A DNA stretch of 64,000 nt from Alcanivorax sp. S71-1-4 (GCF_009846755.1 NZ_AQOR01000001.1:1-64000), one strand, 5' to 3'; shown: positions 38,603-47,339, counted from the first letter of the stretch. The notes: a model not told the origin generated them from the sequence alone. Numbers and translations: made by a program.

Positions 38603-39553
38603 ATGAGAAAGCAGAACCTGCCATTGCAGGATGTCAGAAATGACATCCTGCAAGCTATTGCGGATATCACGGTTGCCATACCTGATATTGAGGCGCTTCT
38701 GGAGAGAGAGTCCTCTGTCAGCGACGACCTTTTCGAAGATCACGATGATGTCATCGAGGAGGTTTCAGAAAGGAAAATTGACTGGAATTCCAGATATTTT
38801 CATGCACATCTGGAGGTGGCGAAGCGGGGCCATTTTTCTGAAAGGCGGGTCAGGCATCTTGTTGACGTCAGAGAGTATCTCTCCAGCAGAAATCACAAGG
38901 GTTTTTCCGTCGCGGCCAACAAGGTACCCATAAATACGGATATTGCAAAACCGGATGGAAATGGCGTTGGCACTCTGAAAAGCCCTGTCGAAAATTCGGT
39001 TTCCCCCGTACTACCCGGAAAAGGTGCTGACATGAATAACCCTGGTAATGATCGAGCCGACATTCCACCCCATATTGCTGAGGCTATCCGTGAGCCGCGC
39101 CTTGCCAGAACTGCGCTGGAGCACCTTTTCTATGACAGTGACATGGCCGATCCTGATCTGGAGAAAATATTCCGCTGGGCCAGGAAAAATGTTCAGGGGT
39201 TGCTGGATGAGTATGAAGAAAATGTATTCTCCAAAGGCATGAATGCTGATACAGCATTCTGGAGCCACGATTACTTCTTGTCTCAACTGGGTTATCTGGA
39301 AGCCAATTTTTGTGAAAAACGGTTTCTCCATTTGATAGCAGTGAGAGCGTATCTTCGTGATGTCATGAAAGTGCCGGAGTTTCAGAAGGTCGTCAGGGAG
39401 CCTGCGAGAAATACAGATTCATCCCATGATGACACTGCAACCAGGGGCAGACACGAAGAAAAAGGGCTTCTGGATATGGCACTCGATATTGCGGAATGGG
39501 GGATCGGTAAGTTCTTTGATCTTGTTGACTATCTGAAATCCAAAATACGGTGA
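38603..39553 (+). CDS. Hypothetical protein with an internal duplication
   Basis: A 316-residue acidic, helical protein of no recognised family. Two related units are visible: residues about 63-95 ('RYFHAHLEVAKRGHFSERRV' then RHLVDVREYL) and about 217-250 ('DYFLSQLGYLEANFCEKRFL' then HLIAVRAYL). An acidic helix precedes each. A variable linker lies between them, and a C-terminal 'LLDMALDIAEWGIGKFFDLV' amphipathic helix ends the protein. It follows the large GTPase by 10 bp and overlaps the ATPase start, so it belongs to the same operon; an adaptor role is only a guess. Confidence 0.7.
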   Translation: MRKQNLPLQDVRNDILQAIADITVAIPDIEALLERESSVSDDLFEDHDDVIEEVSERKIDWNSRYFHAHLEVAKRGHFSERRVRHLVDVREYLSSRNHKGFSVAANKVPINTDIAKPDGNGVGTLKSPVENSVSPVLPGKGADMNNPGNDRADIPPHIAEAIREPRLARTALEHLFYDSDMADPDLEKIFRWARKNVQGLLDEYEENVFSKGMNADTAFWSHDYFLSQLGYLEANFCEKRFLHLIAVRAYLRDVMKVPEFQKVVREPARNTDSSHDDTATRGRHEEKGLLDMALDIAEWGIGKFFDLVDYLKSKIR

Positions 39554-42500
39554 TGCCGATGAGTACAAAAGACAAAATAGCTCTAAAGGATAACGGCAGC
39601 CCACTGCTGGATGAGAAGGCTTGGGACAATCTGGCGACGGCCCATTCACTGGTCAACAAGAGCTACCTTGCCGAACTCAAGAAATGGCCTGTTGAAGTAT
39701 TGCAGCATGAAGGGCTGAACAGGGCAGGAGATGTGCGGATTTTCCATGTCGAGCGCCTTGTTCATGATAACAAGGCCTCTGTTCTGGAAAGCGCGGCGGC
39801 AGCATATAGCGCACTGGGATCAGCGGGCCACACGATTTTTACCATATTGGTATCTGATGGTATCAAGACAGATCTCTATATCGGCGCTGGTCGCCCCGGA
39901 AGACTGATGGGCCGTGAGGCTGGCGAATTGCTGCAAAATACATTCAAAGGCCATTTCCCCGGAAGCTCTTTATCTTCTCTGAGTAATGCTGAAGTTGATG
40001 CCGTTCTGGGAGGGCTTGAGAAGTATGGTCAAGAGCCAGGTTCAAGTATTACCGGCGTAACAGGTGTGCCAGCCCTGTCAACAGAGAGTAAGGAATATTT
40101 TGTTCAGGGAATCGAGCGGTTTATTGATGCGGCAGAAGGGCAGGCTTATCAGGCAGTCATTCTGGCGGAGCCAGTGTCTGCCCCGAACCTGGATATGATC
40201 CGTTCTGGATATGAGCAGATAGCAACGCTACTGTCTCCCTTGATGAGGCGCCAGTTGTCATACGGTATACAGGAAAGTAATGCGGTAGGGAGGAGTATCA
40301 GCATGGGCCTGAGCGAAGCCCTTGGGGAAAGCTTGAGCCTGACAGAAACTTGGGGTAGCTCGGAGACGTATACTACCTCAACTACGGAGACAAGGGGGAC
40401 TTCGGAGTCGTTGAGCAGGCAGACTCCCTTGTCCAAGGCTGCTTCTATTGGGCCGGTGCTGGGTGCGGCTATAGGGGATATTTTTGGAAAAGCTGTAATC
40501 GGGATGGCTGCAGGTAGCTTGGTTTCCTCGTTACTTAATGAACAGGAAACCAGAGGAGTAAACCATTCCATGTCTCAAGGTTCTAGTGATAGCAGAGGAA
40601 AAAACCATAGTCAATCTAAGTCTAAAACCAGCACAAAAACAGCAACAACCAGTAAAACGGATACGGACTCTCTAACTCGAACCTCTGGGTCCAGTCAGCA
40701 GCTTTCCATTGACGAAATGAACAAAACTGTTGAGCAGCTGACGGGGCGTATCGATCATCATCTTGAGCGTATTGATGAGGCCAAGACTTACGGAGGTTGG
40801 AATACGGCGGCTTATTTTATTGGCGACAGCACCGCTTCCTCAGAGGCATTAGGCAGTATTTTCCTGGGGCTGATACGGGGGAATAAATCCAGCCATGAAA
40901 GCTTTGCTATCACTACCTGGAATTCAAGGGAAAAGGACAAGAAGGAAGCAATAGCAAAGTGGATTTCTTCACTGGAGCACCCTCGAATCAAATCGGGTTT
41001 TTCAGGAGGCGTTATCAGCTATGTCACACCTGCCACGCTGGTATCAGGGAAGGAGCTGGCAGTTCAGATGAGCATGCCTCGGCGCTCCACCTCTACGGTA
41101 TCGGTGGTTGAGACCCAGGCCTTTGGTCGCAAGGTTCAGTATCTGGATGACAAGAAGAAAAACCGAAATGACAAGCGAGTAGTGACGCTGGGTAACATTC
41201 GTCATCTTTGGGAAAATCTGAAGCAGGAAATGGAACTGAGTCTGGATGACCTCTCGGGCCATGTGTTTGTCAGTGGTTCTACAGGTGCAGGCAAGAGTAA
41301 TACTCTATATGAAATGCTCGACCAGCTCAGCGCATCCGGTGTGCCATTTATGGTGATTGAGCCTGCCAAGGGTGAATACAAGCATGTATTCGGCCATCGT
41401 CCTGATGTCAAGGTCCTTGGCACGAATCCGGAGCACAGCGACTTGCTCCGCATCAATCCTTTCCGATTCCCTGACGGCATCCATGTGTTGGAGCATATTG
41501 ACAGGCTGGTGGAGATATTCAATGTTTGCTGGCCAATGTATGCTGCCATGCCTGCCGTGTTGAAGGACGCCATTTTGCAGGCTTACCAGCAGTGTGGCTG
41601 GGACTTGGAAGCATCGGTGAATCGCTACAGCAATGGATTGTTCCCGGATTTTCGGGACTTGCTTGAGGCTCTGGAGCAGGTTATTGAAGCTTCTGCCTAT
41701 TCGCAGGAGATCAAGGGCAATTACATTGGTTCCTTGTCTACCAGAGTCAAGTCACTGACCAACGGGCTCAATGGTCAGATTTTCACCAGTGATGAGATGC
41801 CAAGTGAGGAGCTCTTTGATAGTAGCGTGATTGTTGATCTGAGCCGGGTGGGTTCGTCAGAAACCAAGGCGCTGATAATGGGTATCCTGGTGATGCGCCT
41901 TAGCGAGTACCGTATTGCCAAGGGAGGTATGAACCAACCCTTGAAGCATGTCACTGTACTGGAAGAGGCCCACCATATTCTAAAGAGAAGTTCTGGTAGT
42001 GGTGGTGGCCTGGAGGGTGCGGACCTGGCCGGGAAATCGGTGGAAATGCTGGCCAGTGCCATAGCCGAAATGCGCACTTATGGAGAAGGGTTCTTTATCG
42101 TTGATCAGTCTCCTAATGCTGTCGATATTGCTGCGATACGTAACACCAACACCAAGATCATCATGCGATTGCCGGACGAAGTAGATCGGAGGCTGATCGG
42201 AAAATCAGTTGCGTTGCGTGACGAGCAACTGGAGGAGATCGCTAGGCTCCCCAAGGGCGTGGCAATTGTTTATCAGAATGACTGGTTAGAGCCAGTGTTA
42301 TGCCAGGTCAGGAAGTTTGCAGGTGAGGAGAAATCTTATGTTTACCGCGCAAGCGAGAAAGCCCCCTTGGCGCGGCAATCAGCTACCCATCCTGTATTAA
42401 ACTTTCTGCTGGCAAAGCGGCTATCAACCCCGGCTAATCTCGATCTTGATTTTATTGAACGGGCCGTTGATAACCTTCCTCTATCAGTAAGGTTACGGAT

Positions 42501-42828
42501 TCCCTTGTACGAAGCCATCAGTCTGCAGAAAAAGGGCAAAAGCCCCCGGATTCAGGAGCCAGGGGAGTTTGCGAATCTGTCAAGGCTGGTGGTTGATATA
42601 CTAGGTTGTAGGAGGGGGGTTATAAGCAGTGCTCAGACTGCAATTGATTATGCAGACTTCCACCGGAGGCTGAGATCCCAGGTATTAAGCCTGCTGCCAG
42701 AGGTTAATGGTGAAACAGCGTTGGCGCTGGAGCATTGTCTGGTAAAAGATTATAGCTTGCAGAAAGAAGAGCACATAGAAATTTACTCTGCATGGAAGCA
42801 GAGCCTGGAAGGGAGGGTGGTCAGATGA
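39553..42828 (+). CDS. HerA/FtsK-like (DUF87) P-loop ATPase with Ser/Thr-rich N-terminal region
   Basis: A 1091-residue protein. Residues 1-250 are mixed alpha/beta. Residues 255-390 are extraordinarily rich in Ser and Thr (SSETYTTSTTETRGTSES; KSKTSTKTATTSKTDT) and bracket a Gly/Ala-rich hydrophobic stretch ('GPVLGAAIGDIFGKAVIGMA'). The ATPase has Walker A SGSTGAGKSNT (about 574), Walker B 'HVTVLEEAHHIL' (about 800), and the HerA-like 'FFIVDQSPNAVDIAAIRNTN' and 'IIMRLPDEVDRRLIG'. HerA/FtsK-type ATPases pump DNA or protein. No nuclease partner (NurA) is present; the neighbour is a nuclease toxin instead. Start options are GTG 39550, ATG 39553 and ATG 39559, all coupled to the previous stop. 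Confidence 0.85.
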   Translation: MPMSTKDKIALKDNGSPLLDEKAWDNLATAHSLVNKSYLAELKKWPVEVLQHEGLNRAGDVRIFHVERLVHDNKASVLESAAAAYSALGSAGHTIFTILVSDGIKTDLYIGAGRPGRLMGREAGELLQNTFKGHFPGSSLSSLSNAEVDAVLGGLEKYGQEPGSSITGVTGVPALSTESKEYFVQGIERFIDAAEGQAYQAVILAEPVSAPNLDMIRSGYEQIATLLSPLMRRQLSYGIQESNAVGRSISMGLSEALGESLSLTETWGSSETYTTSTTETRGTSESLSRQTPLSKAASIGPVLGAAIGDIFGKAVIGMAAGSLVSSLLNEQETRGVNHSMSQGSSDSRGKNHSQSKSKTSTKTATTSKTDTDSLTRTSGSSQQLSIDEMNKTVEQLTGRIDHHLERIDEAKTYGGWNTAAYFIGDSTASSEALGSIFLGLIRGNKSSHESFAITTWNSREKDKKEAIAKWISSLEHPRIKSGFSGGVISYVTPATLVSGKELAVQMSMPRRSTSTVSVVETQAFGRKVQYLDDKKKNRNDKRVVTLGNIRHLWENLKQEMELSLDDLSGHVFVSGSTGAGKSNTLYEMLDQLSASGVPFMVIEPAKGEYKHVFGHRPDVKVLGTNPEHSDLLRINPFRFPDGIHVLEHIDRLVEIFNVCWPMYAAMPAVLKDAILQAYQQCGWDLEASVNRYSNGLFPDFRDLLEALEQVIEASAYSQEIKGNYIGSLSTRVKSLTNGLNGQIFTSDEMPSEELFDSSVIVDLSRVGSSETKALIMGILVMRLSEYRIAKGGMNQPLKHVTVLEEAHHILKRSSGSGGGLEGADLAGKSVEMLASAIAEMRTYGEGFFIVDQSPNAVDIAAIRNTNTKIIMRLPDEVDRRLIGKSVALRDEQLEEIARLPKGVAIVYQNDWLEPVLCQVRKFAGEEKSYVYRASEKAPLARQSATHPVLNFLLAKRLSTPANLDLDFIERAVDNLPLSVRLRIPLYEAISLQKKGKSPRIQEPGEFANLSRLVVDILGCRRGVISSAQTAIDYADFHRRLRSQVLSLLPEVNGETALALEHCLVKDYSLQKEEHIEIYSAWKQSLEGRVVR

Positions 42829-43412
42829 TGCTGGAAAGCTTCCTTGTCGAGAAAATGACTTATTCAGAAAATCTATTGGCGTTTGCCAGGGATATGTCTT
42901 CTGTAGATGTGGATATTGTAGAGCTTGATAAACCTTTTTCTGTGACTCAGGAGACTCGTAAAGAGCTCGCACCATTAAGTGATGAGAAGCGAGAGAAGCT
43001 AATAGAAAAAGGGTGGGGCGAGAAGACTGTTGACGCTATTGGAAGTGAGAAGGAGTGCGAAATATACGAATATGCAGACCTCTCCCCGATAGAGGTTAAC
43101 GGAGGCGAGGCCTTGGTTAGAACAGATGTTGACTACGATAAGAAAGATATTTTCGGGAAAACAAATCTGGAGCGCATGCAGGATGGAAGGCCACCATTGG
43201 ATGCCAATACAAAGCCCGTTGAATTGCACCATATTGGCCAGAAGCCGGATTCGCCATTAGCGGAACTAACACAAAAAGAGCATAGGGGGGCAGGAAATGA
43301 TAATATATTGCACGATAAAATGAAAGAGTCGGAAATCGATAGAGAGTCCTTTGCCAAAGAGAGAGCTGAATACTGGAAAGCAAGGGCAGATAAGATCATT
43401 GGCGGTTCTTGA
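42825..43412 (+). CDS. LHH-type HNH/ENDO VII nuclease toxin
   Basis: A 195-residue protein. The C-terminal part shows the LHH signature: 'NLERMQDGRPPLDANTKPVE' followed by LHHIGQKPDSPLAELTQKEHRG and a closing N-x-x-LHD. This is the toxin domain of polymorphic toxins (HNH/ENDO VII superfamily; His pair as metal and general-base residues). The N-terminal 90 residues have 'GWGEKTVDAIGSEKECEIYE', a usual lead-in to this domain, but no secretion or Rhs/PAAR domain and no signal peptide. ATG 42825 overlaps the ATPase stop (ATGA), with GGAGGG upstream. The SUKH gene 13 bp downstream is the likely immunity protein. Confidence 0.88.
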   Translation: MMLESFLVEKMTYSENLLAFARDMSSVDVDIVELDKPFSVTQETRKELAPLSDEKREKLIEKGWGEKTVDAIGSEKECEIYEYADLSPIEVNGGEALVRTDVDYDKKDIFGKTNLERMQDGRPPLDANTKPVELHHIGQKPDSPLAELTQKEHRGAGNDNILHDKMKESEIDRESFAKERAEYWKARADKIIGGS

Positions 43413-43425
43413 TAAGGTGTTTTTT

Positions 43426-43830
43426 ATGAATAGGCTCAAGGAACTTGTTGGGCGCATGGGGGCGACTACCATGCCGGCAGATAGTGAGAGCATTAATAAA
43501 TTGGAGAATGCTCTAGATTTTAATCTTTCTGATGAGTATAAGAAATATCTTTCTGAATTTGGTGTGATTGTTTACCGTAGTTATGAGACATACGGTTTAG
43601 GAGTTCCTGATGATTACTATCTGAATGTTCTTGTCATACACAAAGATTTGAAGAATGATAAATACTATCCTTTGGGAGTGCTCCCATTAATGGAAATCGG
43701 GGATGGAAGCTACTATCTGTATGAAATGGAATCGGAAAAAATTTTGCTATGGGCGTCTCCTAATGGCGGTGTTATTAAGGAAGTATCCAGGGGGCTGGAG
43801 GCTTTTTTAGTGGATAATATCTTCGAATAA
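43426..43830 (+). CDS. SMI1/KNR4 (SUKH) family immunity protein
   Basis: A 134-residue cytosolic protein with the SUKH pattern: 'SESINKLENALDFNLSDEYK' (helix leading to the strand), 'KYLSEFGVIVYRSYETYGLG', 'YYPLGVLPLMEIGDGSYYLY', and a C-terminal helix 'SRGLEAFLVDNIF'. SUKH proteins commonly neutralise nuclease toxins encoded just upstream, and the LHH/SUKH pairing is well known. The start ATG 43426 (AAGG upstream) is chosen over the longer overlapping frame. It is the last gene of the operon. Confidence 0.87.
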   Translation: MNRLKELVGRMGATTMPADSESINKLENALDFNLSDEYKKYLSEFGVIVYRSYETYGLGVPDDYYLNVLVIHKDLKNDKYYPLGVLPLMEIGDGSYYLYEMESEKILLWASPNGGVIKEVSRGLEAFLVDNIFE

Positions 43831-43864
43831 TTTTTTAGCCATGCTTGGGGATCAGCGCTGGTTC

Positions 43865-44287
43865 TCAGTATTTCCTATTATATCCGATGGCATAGTTCCT
43901 AGGCGTAACCAATAGGTGCGAGTACTGCCGGGCGAAGTTGTTGTCCGGGCAGTGCCGGGTGGAGCGAATACTGAAGCCGATGCGTGGTAGCTGTTGCTCC
44001 AGGGCGGCGTCGGCGAACAGGTTGCTGAGGAGCTGTGCCAGTTCCGGGTCGTTGATCAGTTCAGGTGGCTCGTGATTGGTGCCGGAAGAGGGCTGGTTGA
44101 AGATGTAGCCAGCGATGTAAAGGCGTTCGAGCAAAATGAGCAGGTCGTTTCGCCGAGCGGGCTTTCCGGATAGTACCCGATCATGGAGTTTCTGCCTGAT
44201 ACCGTGAATTTTTCCCTGTGCTTCGTACCAGACGCTGAATGCGCCAATGATCATCAGCAGCAGGATGATGCCGAAAAGGTATTGCAT
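43865..44287 (-). CDS. Small single-span membrane protein, unknown
   Basis: A 140-residue protein with one N-terminal membrane helix ('YLFGIILLLMIIGAFSVWYE') followed by a soluble region with 'LINDPELAQLLSNLFADAAL'. No family recognised. ATG 44287 has AAGGAG 6 bp upstream, which excludes the longer frame at 44305. It is convergent with the SUKH gene (34-bp gap), so it is a separate unit. The 287-bp gap to the toxin gene holds GC-rich inverted repeats but no gene. Confidence 0.6.
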   Translation of the reverse strand: MQYLFGIILLLMIIGAFSVWYEAQGKIHGIRQKLHDRVLSGKPARRNDLLILLERLYIAGYIFNQPSSGTNHEPPELINDPELAQLLSNLFADAALEQQLPRIGFSIRSTRHCPDNNFARQYSHLLVTPRNYAIGYNRKY

Positions 44288-44574
44288 GGTGCGCTCCTTG
44301 TTCACGATATATTGCCAGTGTAGTTGGCTGTGCTCGCGGCAGGCAGCAGGGTGGTGGGTTTGGGCGACATCCTCTGTCGCGGAAGGTGAGCTTGTATCGT
44401 TTGTTCAGGGTTGGCCGTAGTGTCTTGCTTTATGGCTTATGGGAAGCGCGCCGGAGGCGTGGGCAGCCGGCGCGGGATTGTATCCATGGGCGTCCTATAG
44501 AAGATGCCATCCATGGATAGGCGGGGTGCTCAAGTATCTGGGGCCGATATGGTGAGAAGCTGGTTTAAGCTTGG

Positions 44575-44877
44575 TCAGTCGGAATCCAACATAAAAGTAC
44601 GAAGCGCCCGCTCTTCCCTCATGACGTACAGTATCAGCACTTGATCCCCGTCTTCCCGATAGAAGACTCTGCATGGTGGTACAACAATTTCTCTGTAGAC
44701 CGAGTTGGGCAGCTCCGGGGGGATGCGCCCTGATTTCGGAAAATCTGCCAAACGTTCCGTCTTGTTCAGGACGTCCCCAACCAGATTGCCTGCTGCGGGT
44801 GGGTTATCCAGGGCAATGTATTCGGCAATGGCGTCCAGTTCCTGCAAGGCGGGTTCTGTCCAGATTACTTCAGCCAT
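44575..44877 (-). CDS. RelE/ParE family toxin
   Basis: A 100-residue RelE/ParE-fold toxin: 'VIWTEPALQELDAIAEYIAL', 'LADFPKSGRIPPELPNSVYR' and 'EIVVPPCRVFYREDGDQVLI' show the usual order of helix pair and beta sheet. ParE members poison DNA gyrase and RelE members cut mRNA; the sequence is closer to ParE. It starts inside the antitoxin stop region (13-bp overlap) and follows the Phd/YefM-like antitoxin, a standard arrangement. Confidence 0.9.
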   Translation of the reverse strand: MAEVIWTEPALQELDAIAEYIALDNPPAAGNLVGDVLNKTERLADFPKSGRIPPELPNSVYREIVVPPCRVFYREDGDQVLILYVMREERALRTFMLDSD

Positions 44878-45122
44878 TTGGCCATTTTCTCCCCGGCTTC
44901 TGATTGGCTGTAGGTCCGGCCTTCAAGAGCAGCCCTCTCCCCCCGCGAAAGCCCTTCCAGCAGCGCCAGCCGCCGTTGCATGAACTCGTAGTCCTGCACA
45001 TCGACGAGGTAGGCCGAGGGTTGGCCATGTTCCGTAATCAATACGGGCTCTTTGGTGGCATGCAGGTCCGCGAGGATCTTGGTGGCCTGACGCTTGAGGT
45101 TGGTAACAAGCTCGACTTTCAT
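44865..45122 (-). CDS. Phd/YefM family antitoxin
   Basis: An 85-residue antitoxin: 'MKVELVTNLKRQATKILADL' followed by HATKEPVLITEHGQPSAYLV, the DNA-binding Phd/YefM fold, and a C-terminal 'LEGLSRGERAALEGRTYS' toxin-binding tail. ATG 45122 is used because the longer frame translates the operator region. A 14-bp-arm inverted repeat lies just upstream and is its likely operator, giving autoregulation of the pair. Confidence 0.9.
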   Translation of the reverse strand: MKVELVTNLKRQATKILADLHATKEPVLITEHGQPSAYLVDVQDYEFMQRRLALLEGLSRGERAALEGRTYSQSEAGEKMAKWLK

Positions 45123-45141
45123 GGGAGCACCTTGAGTTAGA

Positions 45142-45173
45142 CGACAAAGTGATACAATAGTATCACTTTGTCG
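45142..45173. promoter_or_regulatory. Inverted-repeat operator of the toxin-antitoxin pair
   Basis: CGACAAAGTGATAC (45142-45155) and its exact reverse complement (45160-45173) with a 4-bp AATA spacer, 20 bp upstream of the antitoxin start. The core GTGATAC...GTATCAC fits a Phd/YefM-type operator. Confidence 0.75.
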
Positions 45174-45249
45174 GTGGGACAACCCCGCAGGCGATTATTC
45201 AAAGCAATGCGCTTATCCGGGTTCTTGGGTGATTGTGCCGGCTCTGTGC

Positions 45250-46179
45250 TCAGGACGCAGACGGTTGTGCCAGCCCCAGCTTCTGCCGCAGGCGCTCAGG
45301 CGGGGTATCATCCTTTGCCTCAGGCAGGTGGCTATCCGGTGTTCCGGCCTTGTTCGTTTGCTCCCCGTTATCCGTTCGCACAGGCATGAACTCCTCAATC
45401 ACCTGCAACCCCTCCTCTTCAGAGTCCTCAAAGGCGCCATTCCCAAACCCCGCCTTGGCGGCGGCATCCAGAGCCGCCTGATCGATCCCCTGTTCCTCCC
45501 GAGCCTGGGCCAGTTGCCGGGCATCGGCGATGGCGTCGGCCAGTGAGGTGTCGTCACGCAGGGTCAGATCCACATAGTAGATCGGTGCCCGGTGGCTCTG
45601 GCTGGTGCTCTTGCCCCGTAACCGCAGGGCCAGCGGCAGGGTCGCCAGCAGCCCACCGGAGAGGGCGTGGTAATAGCGTAGCCGGGCGGCCAGGGTACGG
45701 ATGCTGTTGTACCCTGTGGTCCTGAAGATAAAGGCGCCAACGTCTTCGTCATCGCCGATGCGGACCACCAGGCGGCCATAGGGTTTGCAGGCGCCGCCCT
45801 GTGCCAGTGGGCATTGGTCTGGCGCCGGGCATGGCAGCGGCTGGATGCCCTTGTCGGTGCGGCGCAGGCAGGTGTCGCCATTGCCGACACACTGGGGGCG
45901 CCCGGTTTGGCGATCAAACAGGGTGTACTCCGCCCGCAGGTTCAGCTCGGGGTCATTGAACAGCATGCGCACCGGGATACTGCGCAGCTTGCCGCCGGGG
46001 CTGTCCTGGCGCAATTGTTCGTCCAGGGGATGCAGCAGCCAGCCGTCGCGGGTCTGGATCTGGGTGGTGAGGGTGAATTGGTCGTCCTTCTCCGGTAGCC
46101 GCTTGCCGTTTTTCTCGACGACGCGGCCAATACTGATCCGGCCCAGGACAGGGGGTGTGATGGCCAGGTTCTTGATCAT
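45250..46179 (-). CDS. Recombination-directionality-factor-like / 'hydrolase or metal-binding' protein
   Basis: A 309-residue protein. Features are 'PPVLGRISIGRVVEKNGKRL' at the start, a cysteine cluster (C-V-G-N-G-D-T-C, then 'PCPAPDQCPLAQGGACKPYG') that may bind zinc or an iron-sulfur cluster, and 'DVGAFIFRTTGYNSIRTLAA'. This matches a conserved gene of integrative elements, usually annotated as hydrolase/metal-binding or RDF-like, next to YqaJ and DUF932 genes. The C-terminal 80 residues are acidic and low in complexity. Molecular role is unproven. Confidence 0.65.
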   Translation of the reverse strand: MIKNLAITPPVLGRISIGRVVEKNGKRLPEKDDQFTLTTQIQTRDGWLLHPLDEQLRQDSPGGKLRSIPVRMLFNDPELNLRAEYTLFDRQTGRPQCVGNGDTCLRRTDKGIQPLPCPAPDQCPLAQGGACKPYGRLVVRIGDDEDVGAFIFRTTGYNSIRTLAARLRYYHALSGGLLATLPLALRLRGKSTSQSHRAPIYYVDLTLRDDTSLADAIADARQLAQAREEQGIDQAALDAAAKAGFGNGAFEDSEEEGLQVIEEFMPVRTDNGEQTNKAGTPDSHLPEAKDDTPPERLRQKLGLAQPSAS

Positions 46180-46254
46180 GATGTGCTCCAGATGGAAGGC
46201 CCCGTCAGGTCCGGTTTGCGTAACAGGTAGACAGACGGGGCGGGCGTGAAGGAT

Positions 46255-47250
46255 TCAGGTACGCACCAGAAAACGGCGCGAACCGGCTTTGCGCAGGGGG
46301 TATTGGTGGAGCAGGCCAGGCCGGTTTTTCAGCAGGCGCTTGTAGTCCAGCACGGTGCTGTCCTGGCTGCGTTTCCAGGACACGTCGCCATTGGGGAACA
46401 CGGCTTTGCTGGCCTCGCCCATGGCTTGCTGGATACGTTGCTTCAGGGTGGCTTCCCGGGTGCTCAGGCGGCTGACCCGCTCGCGGATATCCAGCAACTC
46501 ATCGAAGTCCCCGCACAGGGACGGGTCCGAGGTCAGGTCCAGAGTGTTGCCGGCATCGCGTGGGTAGAGGTTCTGTAGGGCCTTGCCCGCCGAGTCGCTG
46601 CCATCCGCTAGTGGTGGTGTGTCGGTCTCCACGAAGCGCCAGAATTCCCGCTCCAGTTCGATCAGCCGGTTGATCACCGCCTCGTCGCGCTCGACCCGGA
46701 AGACCTGCAAGTCCTGGCCGCAGAGCAGCACGCAGACATCGGCGGCCTGCTTGCCGGTGACGGCCAACTGGTGCTGTACCTGGCACTGCACATAATCCGG
46801 CACGCCGTCGCGCCAGAGACGCGCCCCGAACTCCCCGGCGGTCTTGCACTCCAGAATCTGCACCGCGTCGTGGCCGACCACGGTGTAGTCCAGGTTGGCC
46901 AGCATCCAGGCCTTGTCCGGATCGGGGTGTTGCAGGACCGCGTTGATCCGGCGGACCTTGTTGCCGGTCTTGCGGCTGTACTGCTCGGCCACGACAGGTT
47001 CCAGCACATTGCCCCAGTAGAGGGGCGAGCTCATGTCATCGGCGTCCACTTGGGGCCGCGCTCGTCCGGTCTTGTCCATCCATAGCGCCAGGCGCGACTG
47101 GTAGGGACTGATGCTGGCGGCTGCGGCGGCCTCACTGGCGCCGATGCCACGTTTGCGCACTTGCAGCCACTGTTCCCGGCTCATGCCCTTGGTGGACACT
47201 AGGCGCAGGGCGGGCCGTGGGCGGTTGGGGGTAATGGAAGGTGTGGGCAT
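46255..47250 (-). CDS. YqaJ family viral recombinase/exonuclease
   Basis: A 331-residue lambda-exonuclease-like protein. 'REQWLQVRKRGIGASEAAAA' (the RxxGIGASE motif), 'SPLYWGNVLEPVVAEQYSRK' with Glu, 'LANLDYTVVGHDAVQILECK' (Asp...Glu-x-Lys catalytic pattern) and 'VQCQVQHQLAVTGKQAADVC' are the family signatures. It probably digests double-stranded ends to support single-strand-annealing recombination of the element. ATG 47250 has AAAGGAG upstream. No Bet/RecT annealing partner is visible nearby. Confidence 0.9.
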   Translation of the reverse strand: MPTPSITPNRPRPALRLVSTKGMSREQWLQVRKRGIGASEAAAAASISPYQSRLALWMDKTGRARPQVDADDMSSPLYWGNVLEPVVAEQYSRKTGNKVRRINAVLQHPDPDKAWMLANLDYTVVGHDAVQILECKTAGEFGARLWRDGVPDYVQCQVQHQLAVTGKQAADVCVLLCGQDLQVFRVERDEAVINRLIELEREFWRFVETDTPPLADGSDSAGKALQNLYPRDAGNTLDLTSDPSLCGDFDELLDIRERVSRLSTREATLKQRIQQAMGEASKAVFPNGDVSWKRSQDSTVLDYKRLLKNRPGLLHQYPLRKAGSRRFLVRT

Positions 47251-47339
47251 GGTAGCTACTCCTTTATAGAAACAAAGAAGCCCGGCCAGGTGCGATGCCT
47301 GGCCGGGCCTATGCTGCGATGGATGAAAGACCCGTTGGG

